DNA of 64,000 nucleotides from DAMBHY01 sp032068765 (GTDB lineage Bacteria; Bacteroidota; Bacteroidia; Bacteroidales; Dysgonomonadaceae): the NCBI GenBank assembly GCA_032068765.1, contig DAMBHY010000006.1:61384-125383 (forward strand). The letters run 5' to 3'. Within the stretch, counting starts at the first letter, position 1. Every line of letters begins with the position of its first letter. Positions 34,506 through 43,675 of the stretch are shown piece by piece. A program made the position numbers and the translations under genes. The notes under the pieces are model-generated. The model was not told where the DNA came from. It made no database searches and saw only the letters and a program-made list of their open reading frames with translations.

Positions 34506-36461
34506 CTATAAATTAATCGAAAATGCACCTTGTTCAGTGACATCGTGGATAGGTATTCCAAAATCTTTTGATTGTTTCGTAAGTCTTAGTCGTGTTTTTC
34601 GGGTCAATGAACTATCTAAAATGATGCATTTTGGATGAACCGTTTCTAAAAGATATTTTAATGAATACGTTCTGTCGTTGCTTAAAATCAGAAAATCAAC
34701 ATTAAGAGGATTTGCTACTGTCTTGTACTTAAATATATTCTCTTTCAACAATAGAATTTTTTTAGATGGATGCGGTATGGTTCCCGAAGAAAGATAAGGT
34801 GAAATAGTTTGATTTTTAACATTATACATTAATTCTGTATTTCCCGGACAATTCAATACCCATAATTTGTCGTCTTTAGTTTGAGTTATTTGGAAGGTGT
34901 AAGTAAGCAATAACAACCAGAATGAAAACGCAGATATTGTTATGAATCTGATTTTCTTATCAAAAATTATACGTGTCAACGAAAGAATAAGAACAAAAAA
35001 CAGAATAACCTGCACGACAGTTAAATAATAATTGGACAATTGTGCAAAAGGTAGATTTTCAAAGAAATGCACAATTTCGTAAAGAGCATTTATAAGAAAC
35101 TGAAGAATATATTTGATTGGTTTGAATAAAATCATTGTCCACTCCCAACCTGACATAGAAATGCCTCCAAATATGAAAAGCGGGATACAAGCATAAGTAA
35201 TTATCTGAACTAAAGGAACAACCAGAATATTGGTTATGAAAAAATATGTGGGAAATGTGCCAAAATAGTAGAACGTGAGTGGGAATACACCCAATTGTGC
35301 TGCAAGTGACAGCGTAAATAAATTCCATATGGAATTTAATGTTTGGTTGGTAGTTGTGTACAAACTAGCAAACTTTGGCATAAAGTAAAGTATCGCAAAC
35401 ACAGACGCAAAACTTAGTTGAAATCCAACTTCAAAAAAAACCAAAGGATTTACTAATAATATTGCAGAAGCTGCAGCGGCAAGTGTATTATATGTAAATC
35501 CCTTTCTATGAATTATTTTGCCGACTGAGTAAATCGTCAACATTATTGCAGCACGTATAACTGAAACCGAAAAGCCTGTAATAAAGGCATACAGCCATAA
35601 AAGAATTATTGTGGTGCTGTACTTTGCAATATTACCTTTTCTGGTTTTGTGGAAAAAGAACAACAATGTACTCAAGATTTGATAAATAATAGCGACATGC
35701 ATACCACTGACTGCCAATACGTGAGCGGTTCCAGAAACCCGAAAAGCATTTTGTATATCTTCCGTCAAATCTGCTTTATAACCAATAATAATTGCTGATA
35801 ATAAAGATTTTTGCAAGGATCCTAACTGCAAGCCATCAAAAAATTTCAGGATTCGTTTTCGCAATTGTTGAGAAAAAGTATAAATGCTGAAGGTTGAATT
35901 CCCTAAATACCAGTTTTCCAGCGAAACATATCCCGAGGCTGAAAAGCCCTTTATTTGCATGTAACGCTTGTAATCGAAGTCATCAGGATTCCCAAGATTT
36001 TTGAAAGGTTTTAATTTTGATTTAAAAATTATTTCATTTCCCGGCTCGATGTATTGAGTTTGCCATGTGTCTTCAATGTATAGAATTACTTTAGAGTTTG
36101 ATTTGTCCCTAAGTTTTAGGGAGAGTTGTACAGAGTTCTTTTTTTGAAGCGGAATGTCTTGAACGATTCCGGTGTAAATATGGGTTTTATCATCGAATTT
36201 AAAGGCACTATCATTGATATGATGAGAATAATTATAAATTGTAAATCCCGCAAAAATGAAGAAGAATCCAAAGAACTCAACTATTCTATAGTTTGAAATG
36301 TTTGTTTTGAGAAAAATAATGGGAACGGAAACACACAAAATTCCCATAGAAAATAAGACTATTCCAATTAATTCTTTTGGGAGATAATAAGCAATCATTA
36401 TTCCAAACAGAATTGGAATAAGTACGCGTAAGAATGGATTTTTACTTATGATTTTACTCAT
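34506..36461 (-). CDS. ComEC/Rec2-family DNA uptake channel protein
   Basis: 651 residues with an N-terminal pair of membrane helices, an OB-like DUF4131 part (about 95-170, YTGIVQDIPLQKKNSVQLSLK) and a polytopic competence domain with the signature GTAHVLAVSGMHVAIIYQ near residue 248. The metallo-beta-lactamase domain of Bacillus ComEC is missing: the C-terminus has no HxHxDH motif, which is usual for Bacteroidota. In competent bacteria this protein passes single-stranded DNA through the inner membrane. Natural transformation in this organism is only suggested, since no other competence genes are in the window. It follows rpe by 27 bases. Confidence 0.88.
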   Translation of the reverse strand: MSKIISKNPFLRVLIPILFGIMIAYYLPKELIGIVLFSMGILCVSVPIIFLKTNISNYRIVEFFGFFFIFAGFTIYNYSHHINDSAFKFDDKTHIYTGIVQDIPLQKKNSVQLSLKLRDKSNSKVILYIEDTWQTQYIEPGNEIIFKSKLKPFKNLGNPDDFDYKRYMQIKGFSASGYVSLENWYLGNSTFSIYTFSQQLRKRILKFFDGLQLGSLQKSLLSAIIIGYKADLTEDIQNAFRVSGTAHVLAVSGMHVAIIYQILSTLLFFFHKTRKGNIAKYSTTIILLWLYAFITGFSVSVIRAAIMLTIYSVGKIIHRKGFTYNTLAAAASAILLVNPLVFFEVGFQLSFASVFAILYFMPKFASLYTTTNQTLNSIWNLFTLSLAAQLGVFPLTFYYFGTFPTYFFITNILVVPLVQIITYACIPLFIFGGISMSGWEWTMILFKPIKYILQFLINALYEIVHFFENLPFAQLSNYYLTVVQVILFFVLILSLTRIIFDKKIRFITISAFSFWLLLLTYTFQITQTKDDKLWVLNCPGNTELMYNVKNQTISPYLSSGTIPHPSKKILLLKENIFKYKTVANPLNVDFLILSNDRTYSLKYLLETVHPKCIILDSSLTRKTRLRLTKQSKDFGIPIHDVTEQGAFSINL

Positions 36462-36488
36462 AAGGTTTTTTAGTATTTAGTATTAAGA

Positions 36489-37139
36489 TTACATATTTTT
36501 AAGCTGATGAATTGTTTCAATCGGATTTTCTGAAGAAAAGATAAAACTACCAGCAACCAGAATATCAGCACCGACATCAATTAAGGTTTTTCCTGTTTCC
36601 ATATTTACGCCGCCATCCACTTCTATAAGGGTAGAAAGATTTCGTTTCAGAATCATTTCTTTCAGGCGTTCCACTTTTCGTACGGCGTTTCCAATGAATT
36701 TCTGTCCGCCAAAACCTGGATTCACCGACATAAGAAGCACCATATCCAGTTCATCAATTATATCTTCCAATAAACTTACAGGAGTGTGTGGATTAAGCGT
36801 CACACCCGCTTTCATTCCATGTTTCTTGATTTCCTGAACAACGCGGTGGAGATGTGTACACGCTTCATAATGAACATTCATCATATAAACTCCAGCATCA
36901 GCAATTTGGGAAACAAATTTTTCGGGTTGTACAATCATCATATGTACGTCGAGAGGTTTATTCGTAACTTCTTTCAAAGTGTTAATTACCGGGAATCCAA
37001 AAGAAATATTTGGTACGAATACACCGTCCATAATATCAAGATGAAGCCAGTCAGCTTCGCTTCTATTGAGCATTTCGACATCATTTTTCAGATTCAAAAA
37101 GTTGGCAGACAATAATGATGGGGCAATTAAATGAGACAT
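36489..37139 (-). CDS. rpe: Ribulose-phosphate 3-epimerase
   Basis: A 216-residue TIM-barrel enzyme of the pentose phosphate pathway interconverting ribulose-5-P and xylulose-5-P. Signatures are SLLSANFLNLKNDVEML at the N-terminus, WLHLDIMDGVFVPNISFG with the catalytic Asp and metal His, DVHMMI, MSVNPGFGGQKFI, and EVDGGVNMETG with the second catalytic Asp. Length is exactly typical. It is the first gene of the rpe-comEC pair. Confidence 0.96.
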   Translation of the reverse strand: MSHLIAPSLLSANFLNLKNDVEMLNRSEADWLHLDIMDGVFVPNISFGFPVINTLKEVTNKPLDVHMMIVQPEKFVSQIADAGVYMMNVHYEACTHLHRVVQEIKKHGMKAGVTLNPHTPVSLLEDIIDELDMVLLMSVNPGFGGQKFIGNAVRKVERLKEMILKRNLSTLIEVDGGVNMETGKTLIDVGADILVAGSFIFSSENPIETIHQLKNM

Positions 37140-37250
37140 GGTGTTTGAGTATTTTTTTTCAAAGTTAATTTTTATAATTGATTCCCAAAAAAAGAATTTG
37201 ATATAATCTAAAAAACTAACGCTTTAATTATAACATTTTCAATTATTTAT

Positions 37251-37258
37251 TATATTTG
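37251..37258 (+). promoter_or_regulatory. -7 promoter element of the TlpA-like gene
   Basis: TATATTTG lies 33 bases upstream of the start codon at 37291. No clear -33 element. Confidence 0.55.
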
Positions 37259-37290
37259 TAATCTTATACATAAGTTTAATATGAAAGAAA

Positions 37291-38397
37291 ATGAAAAAAA
37301 TTTTATTATTTAGTTTGACTACAATTTTCCTGGTAGCCTGCAAGCCTGATAAAGGTTACATCATCAAAGGAAATATTAAAGATGCGAGTTTCAATAACAA
37401 GATGGTTTATTTGCAATCTGTAGACAGTGTTATTAACATTGATTCTGCTACTATTACAAATGGATCATTTGAGTTGAAAGGTGTAACAGATTCTATCGTA
37501 GTCCGTTATTTAGCAATTGGTAAAAACATTGAAAAAAATGACCAACTTGTTCCAGTGCTTTTAGAACCAGGTTCGAAGTTGGAGATAAGTTTAGATTCGA
37601 TTATCACCGTAAAAGGTAATCCTGCAAACGAAGCATATACTTTGGTTAGAACTAAAGAATATGGTTTGAGAGAAAAGATGAGGACTATCATGAAACAATA
37701 TCAAGAAGCTAAAACAAATAATCAGTTAAATGATTCTTTGGAACTTGCTTTGTCTGATCAATATGATGTTGTATCTAAAGAATATGCAGATTTGATGTAC
37801 GGATTTGCACAAAAAAATATGAATAATAAATTGGGAGAATATATTTTCACCAATTATTATAGTGAATTTGATGCCAAACAACAAAGAGAACTTATTAATT
37901 TGGGAAGCGATAGTTTCAAAAAGCAACCTTTCACTCAAAAAATTAATGAACGCCTAATAAATATGGAAAAAGTAGCTGTTGGCAATAAATTCACAGATTT
38001 TACGTTGAAAACTCCGGATGGCAAAGATGTGAAACTTTCTGATTACGCAGGAAAAGGAAAATATGTCCTTATAGATTTTTGGGCATCATGGTGTGGACCA
38101 TGTCGTAACGAACTTCCTAAAGTTGTAGAACTTTATAAAAAGTACAAAAATAAGGGTTTCGAAATTGTAGGTGTTTCATTGGATAAAGAACATGCTGATT
38201 GGGTAAAGGGAATTAAAGATCTTGGCTTAACCTGGCCACAAATGTCTGACGTCAAAGCTTGGGAAAGCATTGTAGTTTCAATGTACGGAATTCAGGCAAT
38301 TCCTCATACAGTATTATTGGACAAAAACGGTACAATCATTGCAAATGAGTTGCATGGTAATAAATTAGAACAAAAGTTATCAGAATTGATGCCGTAA
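37291..38397 (+). CDS. TlpA-family thioredoxin-like lipoprotein with DUF4369 domain
   Basis: 368 residues with a lipoprotein signal peptide (lipobox LVAC, Cys17). The N-terminal DUF4369 domain (about 22-120) starts with YIIKGNIKDASFNNKMVYL. A helical linker (about 120-225) leads to the thioredoxin fold, with active site WASWCGPCRNE (Cys268, Cys271) and the cis-Pro region GIQAIPHTVLLD. Such proteins are periplasmic thiol reductases common in Bacteroidota. Substrates are unknown. It has its own promoter and a very strong terminator. Confidence 0.9.
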   Translation: MKKILLFSLTTIFLVACKPDKGYIIKGNIKDASFNNKMVYLQSVDSVINIDSATITNGSFELKGVTDSIVVRYLAIGKNIEKNDQLVPVLLEPGSKLEISLDSIITVKGNPANEAYTLVRTKEYGLREKMRTIMKQYQEAKTNNQLNDSLELALSDQYDVVSKEYADLMYGFAQKNMNNKLGEYIFTNYYSEFDAKQQRELINLGSDSFKKQPFTQKINERLINMEKVAVGNKFTDFTLKTPDGKDVKLSDYAGKGKYVLIDFWASWCGPCRNELPKVVELYKKYKNKGFEIVGVSLDKEHADWVKGIKDLGLTWPQMSDVKAWESIVVSMYGIQAIPHTVLLDKNGTIIANELHGNKLEQKLSELMP

Positions 38398-38420
38398 TAA
38401 ATTCATATTAATAAAAAGGA

Positions 38421-38456
38421 AAGTTCCTGAAGTATTCTCTTCAGGAACTTTTTTTA
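38421..38456 (+). terminator. Intrinsic terminator of the TlpA-like gene
   Basis: A perfect 12-bp stem AAGTTCCTGAAG / CTTCAGGAACTT with a 6-base loop, followed by six T. Confidence 0.9.
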
Positions 38457-38476
38457 TTGTTTTCTTCATTTTGCAA

Positions 38477-38571
38477 TAAAAAAAGACCACCTTTCTTAAG
38501 ATGGCCTCTTTTCTCTTTGGTTTTTTTTATAGTAATAAAAAGAAGGTAAAAAAGATTGTTTTAGGTTATCG
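38477..38571 (-). ncRNA. Candidate small RNA between rpsO and the TlpA-like gene
   Basis: A complete promoter (38576-38607) and an intrinsic terminator (38484-38508) on the minus strand enclose about 90 bases with no open frame. The terminator stem is GGCCATCTT / AAGGTGGTC (9 bp with G-U pairs, 4-base loop) followed by seven T. The transcript would be A-rich and unstructured before the hairpin. The rpsO terminator lies upstream of this promoter (38643-38678), so this is not simply the end of the rpsO message. No known RNA family is recognised. Confidence 0.4.
38484..38508 (-). terminator. Intrinsic terminator of the candidate small RNA
   Basis: On the minus strand GGCCATCTT-AAGA-AAGGTGGTC followed by TTTTTTTATT. 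Confidence 0.7.
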
Positions 38572-38575
38572 GTAG

Positions 38576-38607
38576 CAAAGGTATATACTTAACATGAATG
38601 TAACAAA
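38576..38607 (-). promoter_or_regulatory. Complete promoter with no gene downstream
   Basis: On the minus strand TTTG (38604-38607), a 20-base spacer, TACCTTTG (38576-38583). This is a full match to the Bacteroidota -33/-7 consensus and one of the two best promoters in the window. Confidence 0.65.
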
Positions 38608-38642
38608 CTTTCTTGCATAATTTTTTAATTATTTTTCAATAA

Positions 38643-38678
38643 AAAAGGAAAGATCTCATTTTCAGAGTCTTTCCTTTT
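38643..38678 (-). terminator. Intrinsic terminator of rpsO
   Basis: Stem AAAAGGAAAGA / TCTTTCCTTTT (11 bp), with a further T-run on the minus strand, 20 bases after the rpsO stop. Confidence 0.85.
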
Positions 38679-38698
38679 GATTGAATTTTACATGAGAA

Positions 38699-38968
38699 TT
38701 ATTTTCTTATACCTAATTCTTTGATGATTGCACGATAACGTTCAATATCTTTTTCAACTAGATAATCCAGTAAACGACGACGTTTACCAACTAAAATTCT
38801 CAGTGATCTTTCAGTGTTATAATCCTTCTTATTTAACTTCAAGTGTTCAGTTAAATGCGAAATACGGTATGAAAACAATGCTATCTGAGCTTCAGCTGAG
38901 CCAGTATCAGTGTTAGACTTTCCGTGTTTTGCGAAGATTTCTTGCTTTTTTTGTGCGTCTAAATACAT
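38699..38968 (-). CDS. rpsO: 30S ribosomal protein S15
   Basis: 89 residues, the standard size. It binds the central domain of 16S rRNA early in small-subunit assembly. The signature region LTEHLKLNKKDYNTERSLRILVGKRRRLLDYLVEKD contains the rRNA-contacting helix-loop residues, and FAKHGKSNTDTGSAEAQIA is the usual N-terminal stretch. It is monocistronic, with a consensus promoter (39003-39033) and a terminator. The 5' leader is about 30 bases, short for autoregulation by a pseudoknot as in E. coli. Confidence 0.97.
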   Translation of the reverse strand: MYLDAQKKQEIFAKHGKSNTDTGSAEAQIALFSYRISHLTEHLKLNKKDYNTERSLRILVGKRRRLLDYLVEKDIERYRAIIKELGIRK

Positions 38969-39002
38969 AAAATTGATTTTGCTTATAAAAAACTTTGGGG
39001 TG

Positions 39003-39033
39003 CAAATATACGTGATATTTTATTAATATCAAA
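39003..39033 (-). promoter_or_regulatory. rpsO promoter
   Basis: On the minus strand TTTG (39030-39033), a 19-base spacer, TATATTTG (39003-39010), then the rpsO ATG 35 bases on. A full consensus match. Confidence 0.75.
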
Positions 39034-39069
39034 CTATTTAAGCATCAGTTTTAAATAACAACATCAATA

Positions 39070-39783
39070 TTATTGTTTCATTATTTTGGATTCTATTTCC
39101 TTTTTGGATATTTTCTTAGTACAGAAAAACCAATCATAACAAGTAGTTTCACCACTTCTATCGTCCATCCTTTCTGTTGCTTCTCCGTAAGTACTAGCTG
39201 TTGGAACAATTACTTCATCGCCCGGACGCCAGTCAGCGGGTAGAGCGACACCAAATTCATCAACGGTTTGTAATCCTAATAAAACACGTTTCAGTTCGTC
39301 GAAGTTTCTTCCTAAGGCAAGTGGGTAGTAAATGATGGCACGAATAATATTGTTCGGATCAATAAAAAATACAGCTCTTACTGCTTTTGTATTACTTTCT
39401 CCTGGTTGTATCATTCCATATTTATGAGCGACCTGCATTCTTATATCATCAATGAGTGGAAATTTTACTTCCACATTTTTCATGCCCTTATATTCTATCT
39501 TTTCATTAATAGTGCGCAACCATGCAATATGACTATAAAGTCCGTCAACAGAAAGTCCTACAAGTTGGCAATTGAGATCTTCAAAATCTTTACTTAAGGT
39601 TGCAAATGTCATAAACTCTGAAGTACATACTGGGGTAAAATCTGCAGGATGGCTAAATAATATTTTCCACTTTCCTGAATAATCATTTGGGAAATGAATT
39701 TCGCCTTGCGTAGTCGATGCCTTAAATTCTGGTGCTTTCTCGCCAATTCTAGGCATAGAAAAAGTTTCTTGATTAGTTTCCAT
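39070..39783 (-). CDS. Peroxiredoxin, Prx6-type
   Basis: 237 residues with a thioredoxin fold. The peroxidatic site is SHPADFTPVCTSEF, with Cys53 and the preceding Thr, and the conserved catalytic Arg lies in TKAVRAVFFID. The long C-terminal arm (about 170-237, starting ALPADWRPGDEVIVPT) is diagnostic of the Prx6 group. Two further cysteines near the C-terminus (TTCYDWFFCTKK) could act as resolving residues, as in archaeal members, which would make it a 2-Cys-like enzyme. It reduces peroxides in the cytosol. Confidence 0.92.
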   Translation of the reverse strand: METNQETFSMPRIGEKAPEFKASTTQGEIHFPNDYSGKWKILFSHPADFTPVCTSEFMTFATLSKDFEDLNCQLVGLSVDGLYSHIAWLRTINEKIEYKGMKNVEVKFPLIDDIRMQVAHKYGMIQPGESNTKAVRAVFFIDPNNIIRAIIYYPLALGRNFDELKRVLLGLQTVDEFGVALPADWRPGDEVIVPTASTYGEATERMDDRSGETTCYDWFFCTKKISKKEIESKIMKQ

Positions 39784-39905
39784 AATTAGTAATTTTTAAT
39801 TTTGTAAATATGATATAGTAAGATGTTTACAGTCTTTTCAATATAAACCATACAAAAAAGGAATCTGTTCAGGAAATAGCATTGATAATCTCTTTTATAC
39901 ATTAA

Positions 39906-39933
39906 TTGATTATCGCAAATAATCTTAACTTTG
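39906..39933 (+). promoter_or_regulatory. Promoter of the ABC exporter operon
   Basis: TTG (39906-39908), a 17-base spacer, TAACTTTG (39926-39933), followed 35 bases later by the ATG at 39969. Confidence 0.6.
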
Positions 39934-39968
39934 CGATAGTAACTTAACAATTGAAATCTTAGAAAATT

Positions 39969-40889
39969 ATGTTTTTTCTAGAAACGGAAGATTTAGTGAA
40001 GCGTTACGATGAACATACCGCTTTGAATGGAGTAAATATTTCGGTACCTAAAGGTACTGTATTCGGACTTTTAGGTCCGAACGGCGCTGGGAAGACCACA
40101 CTTATCAGAATTATTACAAGAATAACCGCTCCCGACAGTGGTCAAGTGTTTCTTAATGGAGAGCCCTACACGAATAAAGATGTTGAGAAAATTGGTTATC
40201 TGCCTGAAGAACGTGGACTTTACAAAAAAATGAAAGTGGGTGAGCAGGCTCTTTATTTGGCTCAATTGAGAGGATTGTCGAAATTGCAGGCTCAAAGAGA
40301 ACTTAATCAATGGTTTGAAAGACTGAATATTCAAAACTGGTATGATAAGAAAGTGGAAGAACTTTCCAAAGGGATGCAGCAAAAAGTCCAGTTCATTTCT
40401 ACCGTTATTCATAATCCCGACTTATTAATTTTTGACGAGCCGTTCAGCGGTTTTGACCCTGTAAATGCGGACATAATTAAGAATGAAATGCTTCGCCTAA
40501 AAAATGAAGGTAAAACAATTATTTTATCTACACATAACATGGAATCGGTAGAAGAGCTTTGCGATAATATCGCGCTCATCAATAAATCGGAAGTGGTTTT
40601 GGAAGGAAATGTATATGATATTCGTAATCAATTTCGGCAAAATATCTTCAATTTCCGAATTTTAGGAGATTCTTTTGAACTTGATACTAATGCAATTGAA
40701 ATTTTATCTATCACGCCATACCATGAGTTTAGTGATGTTCGCCTTAAAAAATTCAAAGAAATAGATACTGCCGAAATGGTGAGAATGATACTAAACAGAT
40801 ACAATGTTTTCTCTTTTCAAGAAGAGCTTCCTACGATGAACGACGTATTTATCAGCACCGTAACCCATCCACAAACCGATAAAAACTAA
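39969..40889 (+). CDS. ABC transporter ATP-binding protein (NatA-like)
   Basis: 306 residues. Walker A GPNGAGKTT at 36-44, signature LSKGMQQK, Walker B LLIFDEPFSGFD and the switch His in STHNMES are all intact. The extra C-terminal domain (about 220-306) is typical of the NatA/CcmA group of ABC-2 exporters. The permease gene starts 5 bases downstream, so together they form the exporter. Sodium export is the classical NatAB function, but the substrate here cannot be told. Confidence 0.9.
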   Translation: MFFLETEDLVKRYDEHTALNGVNISVPKGTVFGLLGPNGAGKTTLIRIITRITAPDSGQVFLNGEPYTNKDVEKIGYLPEERGLYKKMKVGEQALYLAQLRGLSKLQAQRELNQWFERLNIQNWYDKKVEELSKGMQQKVQFISTVIHNPDLLIFDEPFSGFDPVNADIIKNEMLRLKNEGKTIILSTHNMESVEELCDNIALINKSEVVLEGNVYDIRNQFRQNIFNFRILGDSFELDTNAIEILSITPYHEFSDVRLKKFKEIDTAEMVRMILNRYNVFSFQEELPTMNDVFISTVTHPQTDKN

Positions 40890-40894
40890 CTGTA

Positions 40895-42211
40895 ATGAGA
40901 AATTTAGGACTGATTATAGAACGAGAATATTCTACACGCGTAAAGAAAAAATCATTTATTATCCTGACACTATTGATGCCGCTGTTGTTTGTGGGTATAG
41001 CATTCGTGCCGCTTTGGTTGTCTACCATCAATGAGTCGGGTACAAGAAATGTAGCGGTGATTGACGAAACAGGGTTGTATTCATCGACCTTCAAATCTGA
41101 TGAGAATTTTAATTACCAGATTTTGACTGATAAAAGTAAAGTAGATGAATCAAAGCTTGGAGATGATTTGTTTGCTATACTTCAGATTTCAGAAGACTTG
41201 AGAGAAAATCCCAGAGCCATCACTCTTACTTCAAAAAAGCAAGTTTCTTTAGAATTGCAACAGGAAATAGAAAAGCTGCTTTCAGATAAGGTCAGACAAC
41301 AGTACTTAGAAGATTTATCCAGTAATAGGAATGTGGATACATCCACGATTCAATCTGTAAAAACCATTTTAGAGACTGATTCTAAAATTCGAATTTCTAC
41401 TCTTCGTTTGGATAAAGACGGTGGTTATTCTGAGACATCTACGATTGTTTCCACTGCTATAGGATTTCTGTTTACTATTCTTATCTATATGTTTATCATG
41501 GTGTATGGAGGTATGGTGATGCAGTCCGTGATGGAAGAAAAGCACAATCGTATTGTGGAAGTGATGATTTCATCCATCAAACCGGTAGATTTACTTGTTG
41601 GAAAAATTATAGCGGTGGGATTGGTAGGACTTACACAGCTTTTTATATGGGTACTGCTTATTGGTTCGTTATCCTTTGTTGGAACTTCCATTTTGGGAAT
41701 TTCTTCCGATGCCGTGAATGCAGCTAACACAACCATGACTTCATCCAAAGACTTTGATTTCGCACAAATATCGCAAATGCTTTTCTCCATCAACTGGTTT
41801 GAGATACTCATAACTTTCATACTTTATTTCATTGGTGGATATGTTTTGTATGCCTCCATTTTTGCCGTCATTGGAGCTTCGGTGGATAATGAACAGGATA
41901 CTCAGCAATTCATGATGCCCATCACTATTTTATTATTATTCGCATTCTATGCAGGAATCTACAGTGTGAGTAATCCTGACGGACCCTTGGCATTCTGGGG
42001 GTCATTCATTCCTTTCAGTTCTCCCATAGTGATGATGGTGCGCATTCCGTTCGGTATACCTTTCTGGCAAATAGCAGTTTCATTGGCAATTCTTTATGCC
42101 ACTTTTATTGGGATAGCCTATCTGGCTAGCAAAATCTATAGGGTAGGAATTTTAATGTACGGCAAGAAACCAACCTTGAAAGAAATTATTCGTTGGGCGA
42201 AATATTCATAG
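40895..42211 (+). CDS. ABC-2 type permease (NatB-like)
   Basis: 438 residues: one N-terminal membrane helix (about 25-47), a large periplasmic domain (about 50-185, from SRNVAVIDETG-like sequence) and a cluster of five to six helices at the C-terminus (QSVMEEKHNRIVEVMISSIKP begins the conserved ABC-2 motif). It pairs with the ATPase upstream. Its stop lies only 4 bases from the stop of the convergent PAP2 gene, with no terminator in between. Confidence 0.88.
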   Translation: MRNLGLIIEREYSTRVKKKSFIILTLLMPLLFVGIAFVPLWLSTINESGTRNVAVIDETGLYSSTFKSDENFNYQILTDKSKVDESKLGDDLFAILQISEDLRENPRAITLTSKKQVSLELQQEIEKLLSDKVRQQYLEDLSSNRNVDTSTIQSVKTILETDSKIRISTLRLDKDGGYSETSTIVSTAIGFLFTILIYMFIMVYGGMVMQSVMEEKHNRIVEVMISSIKPVDLLVGKIIAVGLVGLTQLFIWVLLIGSLSFVGTSILGISSDAVNAANTTMTSSKDFDFAQISQMLFSINWFEILITFILYFIGGYVLYASIFAVIGASVDNEQDTQQFMMPITILLLFAFYAGIYSVSNPDGPLAFWGSFIPFSSPIVMMVRIPFGIPFWQIAVSLAILYATFIGIAYLASKIYRVGILMYGKKPTLKEIIRWAKYS

Positions 42212-42215
42212 ATTT

Positions 42216-42902
42216 CTAATGTTGAATTTGTGATAAAACAGGTGCAAATACGGCAATAAGAATTAGATAAGCAAAAATGCTAAGTGCTAAAGGTTTTGTA
42301 TCTCTCGCAGAGTAAATATGTTCTGAAGTAGTAAAAAGTTTTTTGTGAATATATTTCCATAAGTAATAGATAGCAAATGCCACGAGTGTTCCTACTAATG
42401 CACCTACAACAACATCTGAAACAAAATGGACACCCAAATAGATGCGGGAGTAACTATTCAAAAATGCCCAAAAGAAGAAAGCACCAGCGGTTAACTTGTT
42501 TCTGAAAAGAAGTGTGAGAAAAGTTGCCAGTCCAAAACTATTTGCGGCATGGCTGGATATAAACCCGTACAATCCGGAAGTATATCCATTCACAGTATCA
42601 ACTATATTTTGATAATCGGGATGATGAGTCGGGCGGAATCTATGGAAATACGGTTTGAAGAATGAAGAAGCAATCTGGTCGCAAAGCGTAAATAATACAA
42701 TTATCGACACGAGGATGATCAACGATTGTAGAATCGATTTTTTGTGGAAAATTGTATAAATGAGCAGAAGAATTACTGGAATCCAAATCCATCGACCAGT
42801 AATGGTCCACATTAAATTATCGAGATACGTAGAATCGCTACCGTTGAGAGCGAAGAATAAATCCCTTTCGTAAGGCAATAACTTTTCTATGGCGTCGTTC
42901 AT
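42216..42902 (-). CDS. PAP2-family phosphatase, membrane bound
   Basis: 228 residues with about six membrane helices. The three catalytic motifs are present: KPYFHRFRPTHH (KxxxxxxRP), SSHAANSFG (PSGH variant) and SRIYLGVHFVSDVVVG (SRxxxxxHxxxD). Such enzymes dephosphorylate undecaprenyl pyrophosphate, lipid A or phosphatidylglycerol phosphate. Its start overlaps the end of batE by 4 bases, so it is the last gene of the Bat operon. Confidence 0.9.
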   Translation of the reverse strand: MNDAIEKLLPYERDLFFALNGSDSTYLDNLMWTITGRWIWIPVILLLIYTIFHKKSILQSLIILVSIIVLFTLCDQIASSFFKPYFHRFRPTHHPDYQNIVDTVNGYTSGLYGFISSHAANSFGLATFLTLLFRNKLTAGAFFFWAFLNSYSRIYLGVHFVSDVVVGALVGTLVAFAIYYLWKYIHKKLFTTSEHIYSARDTKPLALSIFAYLILIAVFAPVLSQIQH

Positions 42903-43666
42903 ATCACTGTAATATTATCTTTTGTAACCCAGCCCAGATTTCCGTTTGCAAGTTCAATCTGAATCCAGTTGCCGTCACTATCTTTAATTTTCACTTTTAT
43001 TCCTTCTCTCAAATTAAATAATGGTTTGGTGTTGGCATCAGGCGAAGGTTTTACTTCCACAATGGGAGATGTAATGATAGCGGTGGAGCGGTGAATGCGG
43101 TTATTCCTTTGGGCGAAAGCAAAATAATTTGACAGAACAACTATCAACAATGTGATTAACATTCCGTAAAAGCCAGTTTTCTTCATCCACATTTTATCAG
43201 CAAATAAATACATTCCCAATAATACAAGTGTGACAATGAAGGAGGCGATGCCAAATATTCCCCAACCGTAAGCCGAGAAGAGATTGACAACAGAATTTCG
43301 AGTGTCGTTCCAGACCACTTTTTCTGTTATGGTACTTTTATCCTCTACGCGTCTACGCGCGAAACGGAGATTGTGACGAATATCTTTGTCATTGGGTTTG
43401 ATAACAAGTGCCCGTTCGTAGTTGAGAATTGCACGTGTTGTCTGACCATTTTTAAAATAAGCGTTTCCCAAATTATAATATACGGAAGCCGATTCCATAT
43501 TTACGTCCAGATTACTTTTCACCATTGACTCCCAGAGAGAAATGCTATTTTTATAATCACCTTTCTTGTAAGCGTCTAATGCCTGCTGATTCAAATTTTG
43601 CGCAGAAATCTGCAAAACCGCCCAAAAGGAAAACAAAATCAAACTGAATAATCTATTTCTTTTCAT
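42899..43666 (-). CDS. batE: BatE: TPR and SH3 protein of the Bat operon
   Basis: 255 residues: signal peptide (cleavage after ISAQ), three TPR units (about 28-110, ending AILNYERALVIKPNDKDIRHNLR), two membrane helices (about 130-180) and a C-terminal bacterial SH3 domain (SPDANTKPLFNLREGIKVKIKDSDGNWIQIEL). This architecture is characteristic of BatE in Bacteroidota aerotolerance operons. It is the fifth bat gene here and is translationally coupled to the PAP2 gene. Confidence 0.87.
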   Translation of the reverse strand: MKRNRLFSLILFSFWAVLQISAQNLNQQALDAYKKGDYKNSISLWESMVKSNLDVNMESASVYYNLGNAYFKNGQTTRAILNYERALVIKPNDKDIRHNLRFARRRVEDKSTITEKVVWNDTRNSVVNLFSAYGWGIFGIASFIVTLVLLGMYLFADKMWMKKTGFYGMLITLLIVVLSNYFAFAQRNNRIHRSTAIITSPIVEVKPSPDANTKPLFNLREGIKVKIKDSDGNWIQIELANGNLGWVTKDNITVI

Positions 43667-43675
43667 ATTGCCTCT

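Noticed and set aside
34506..36461. Truncated comEC
   Set aside because: The missing metallo-beta-lactamase domain is normal for Bacteroidota members, and the rest has the expected length.
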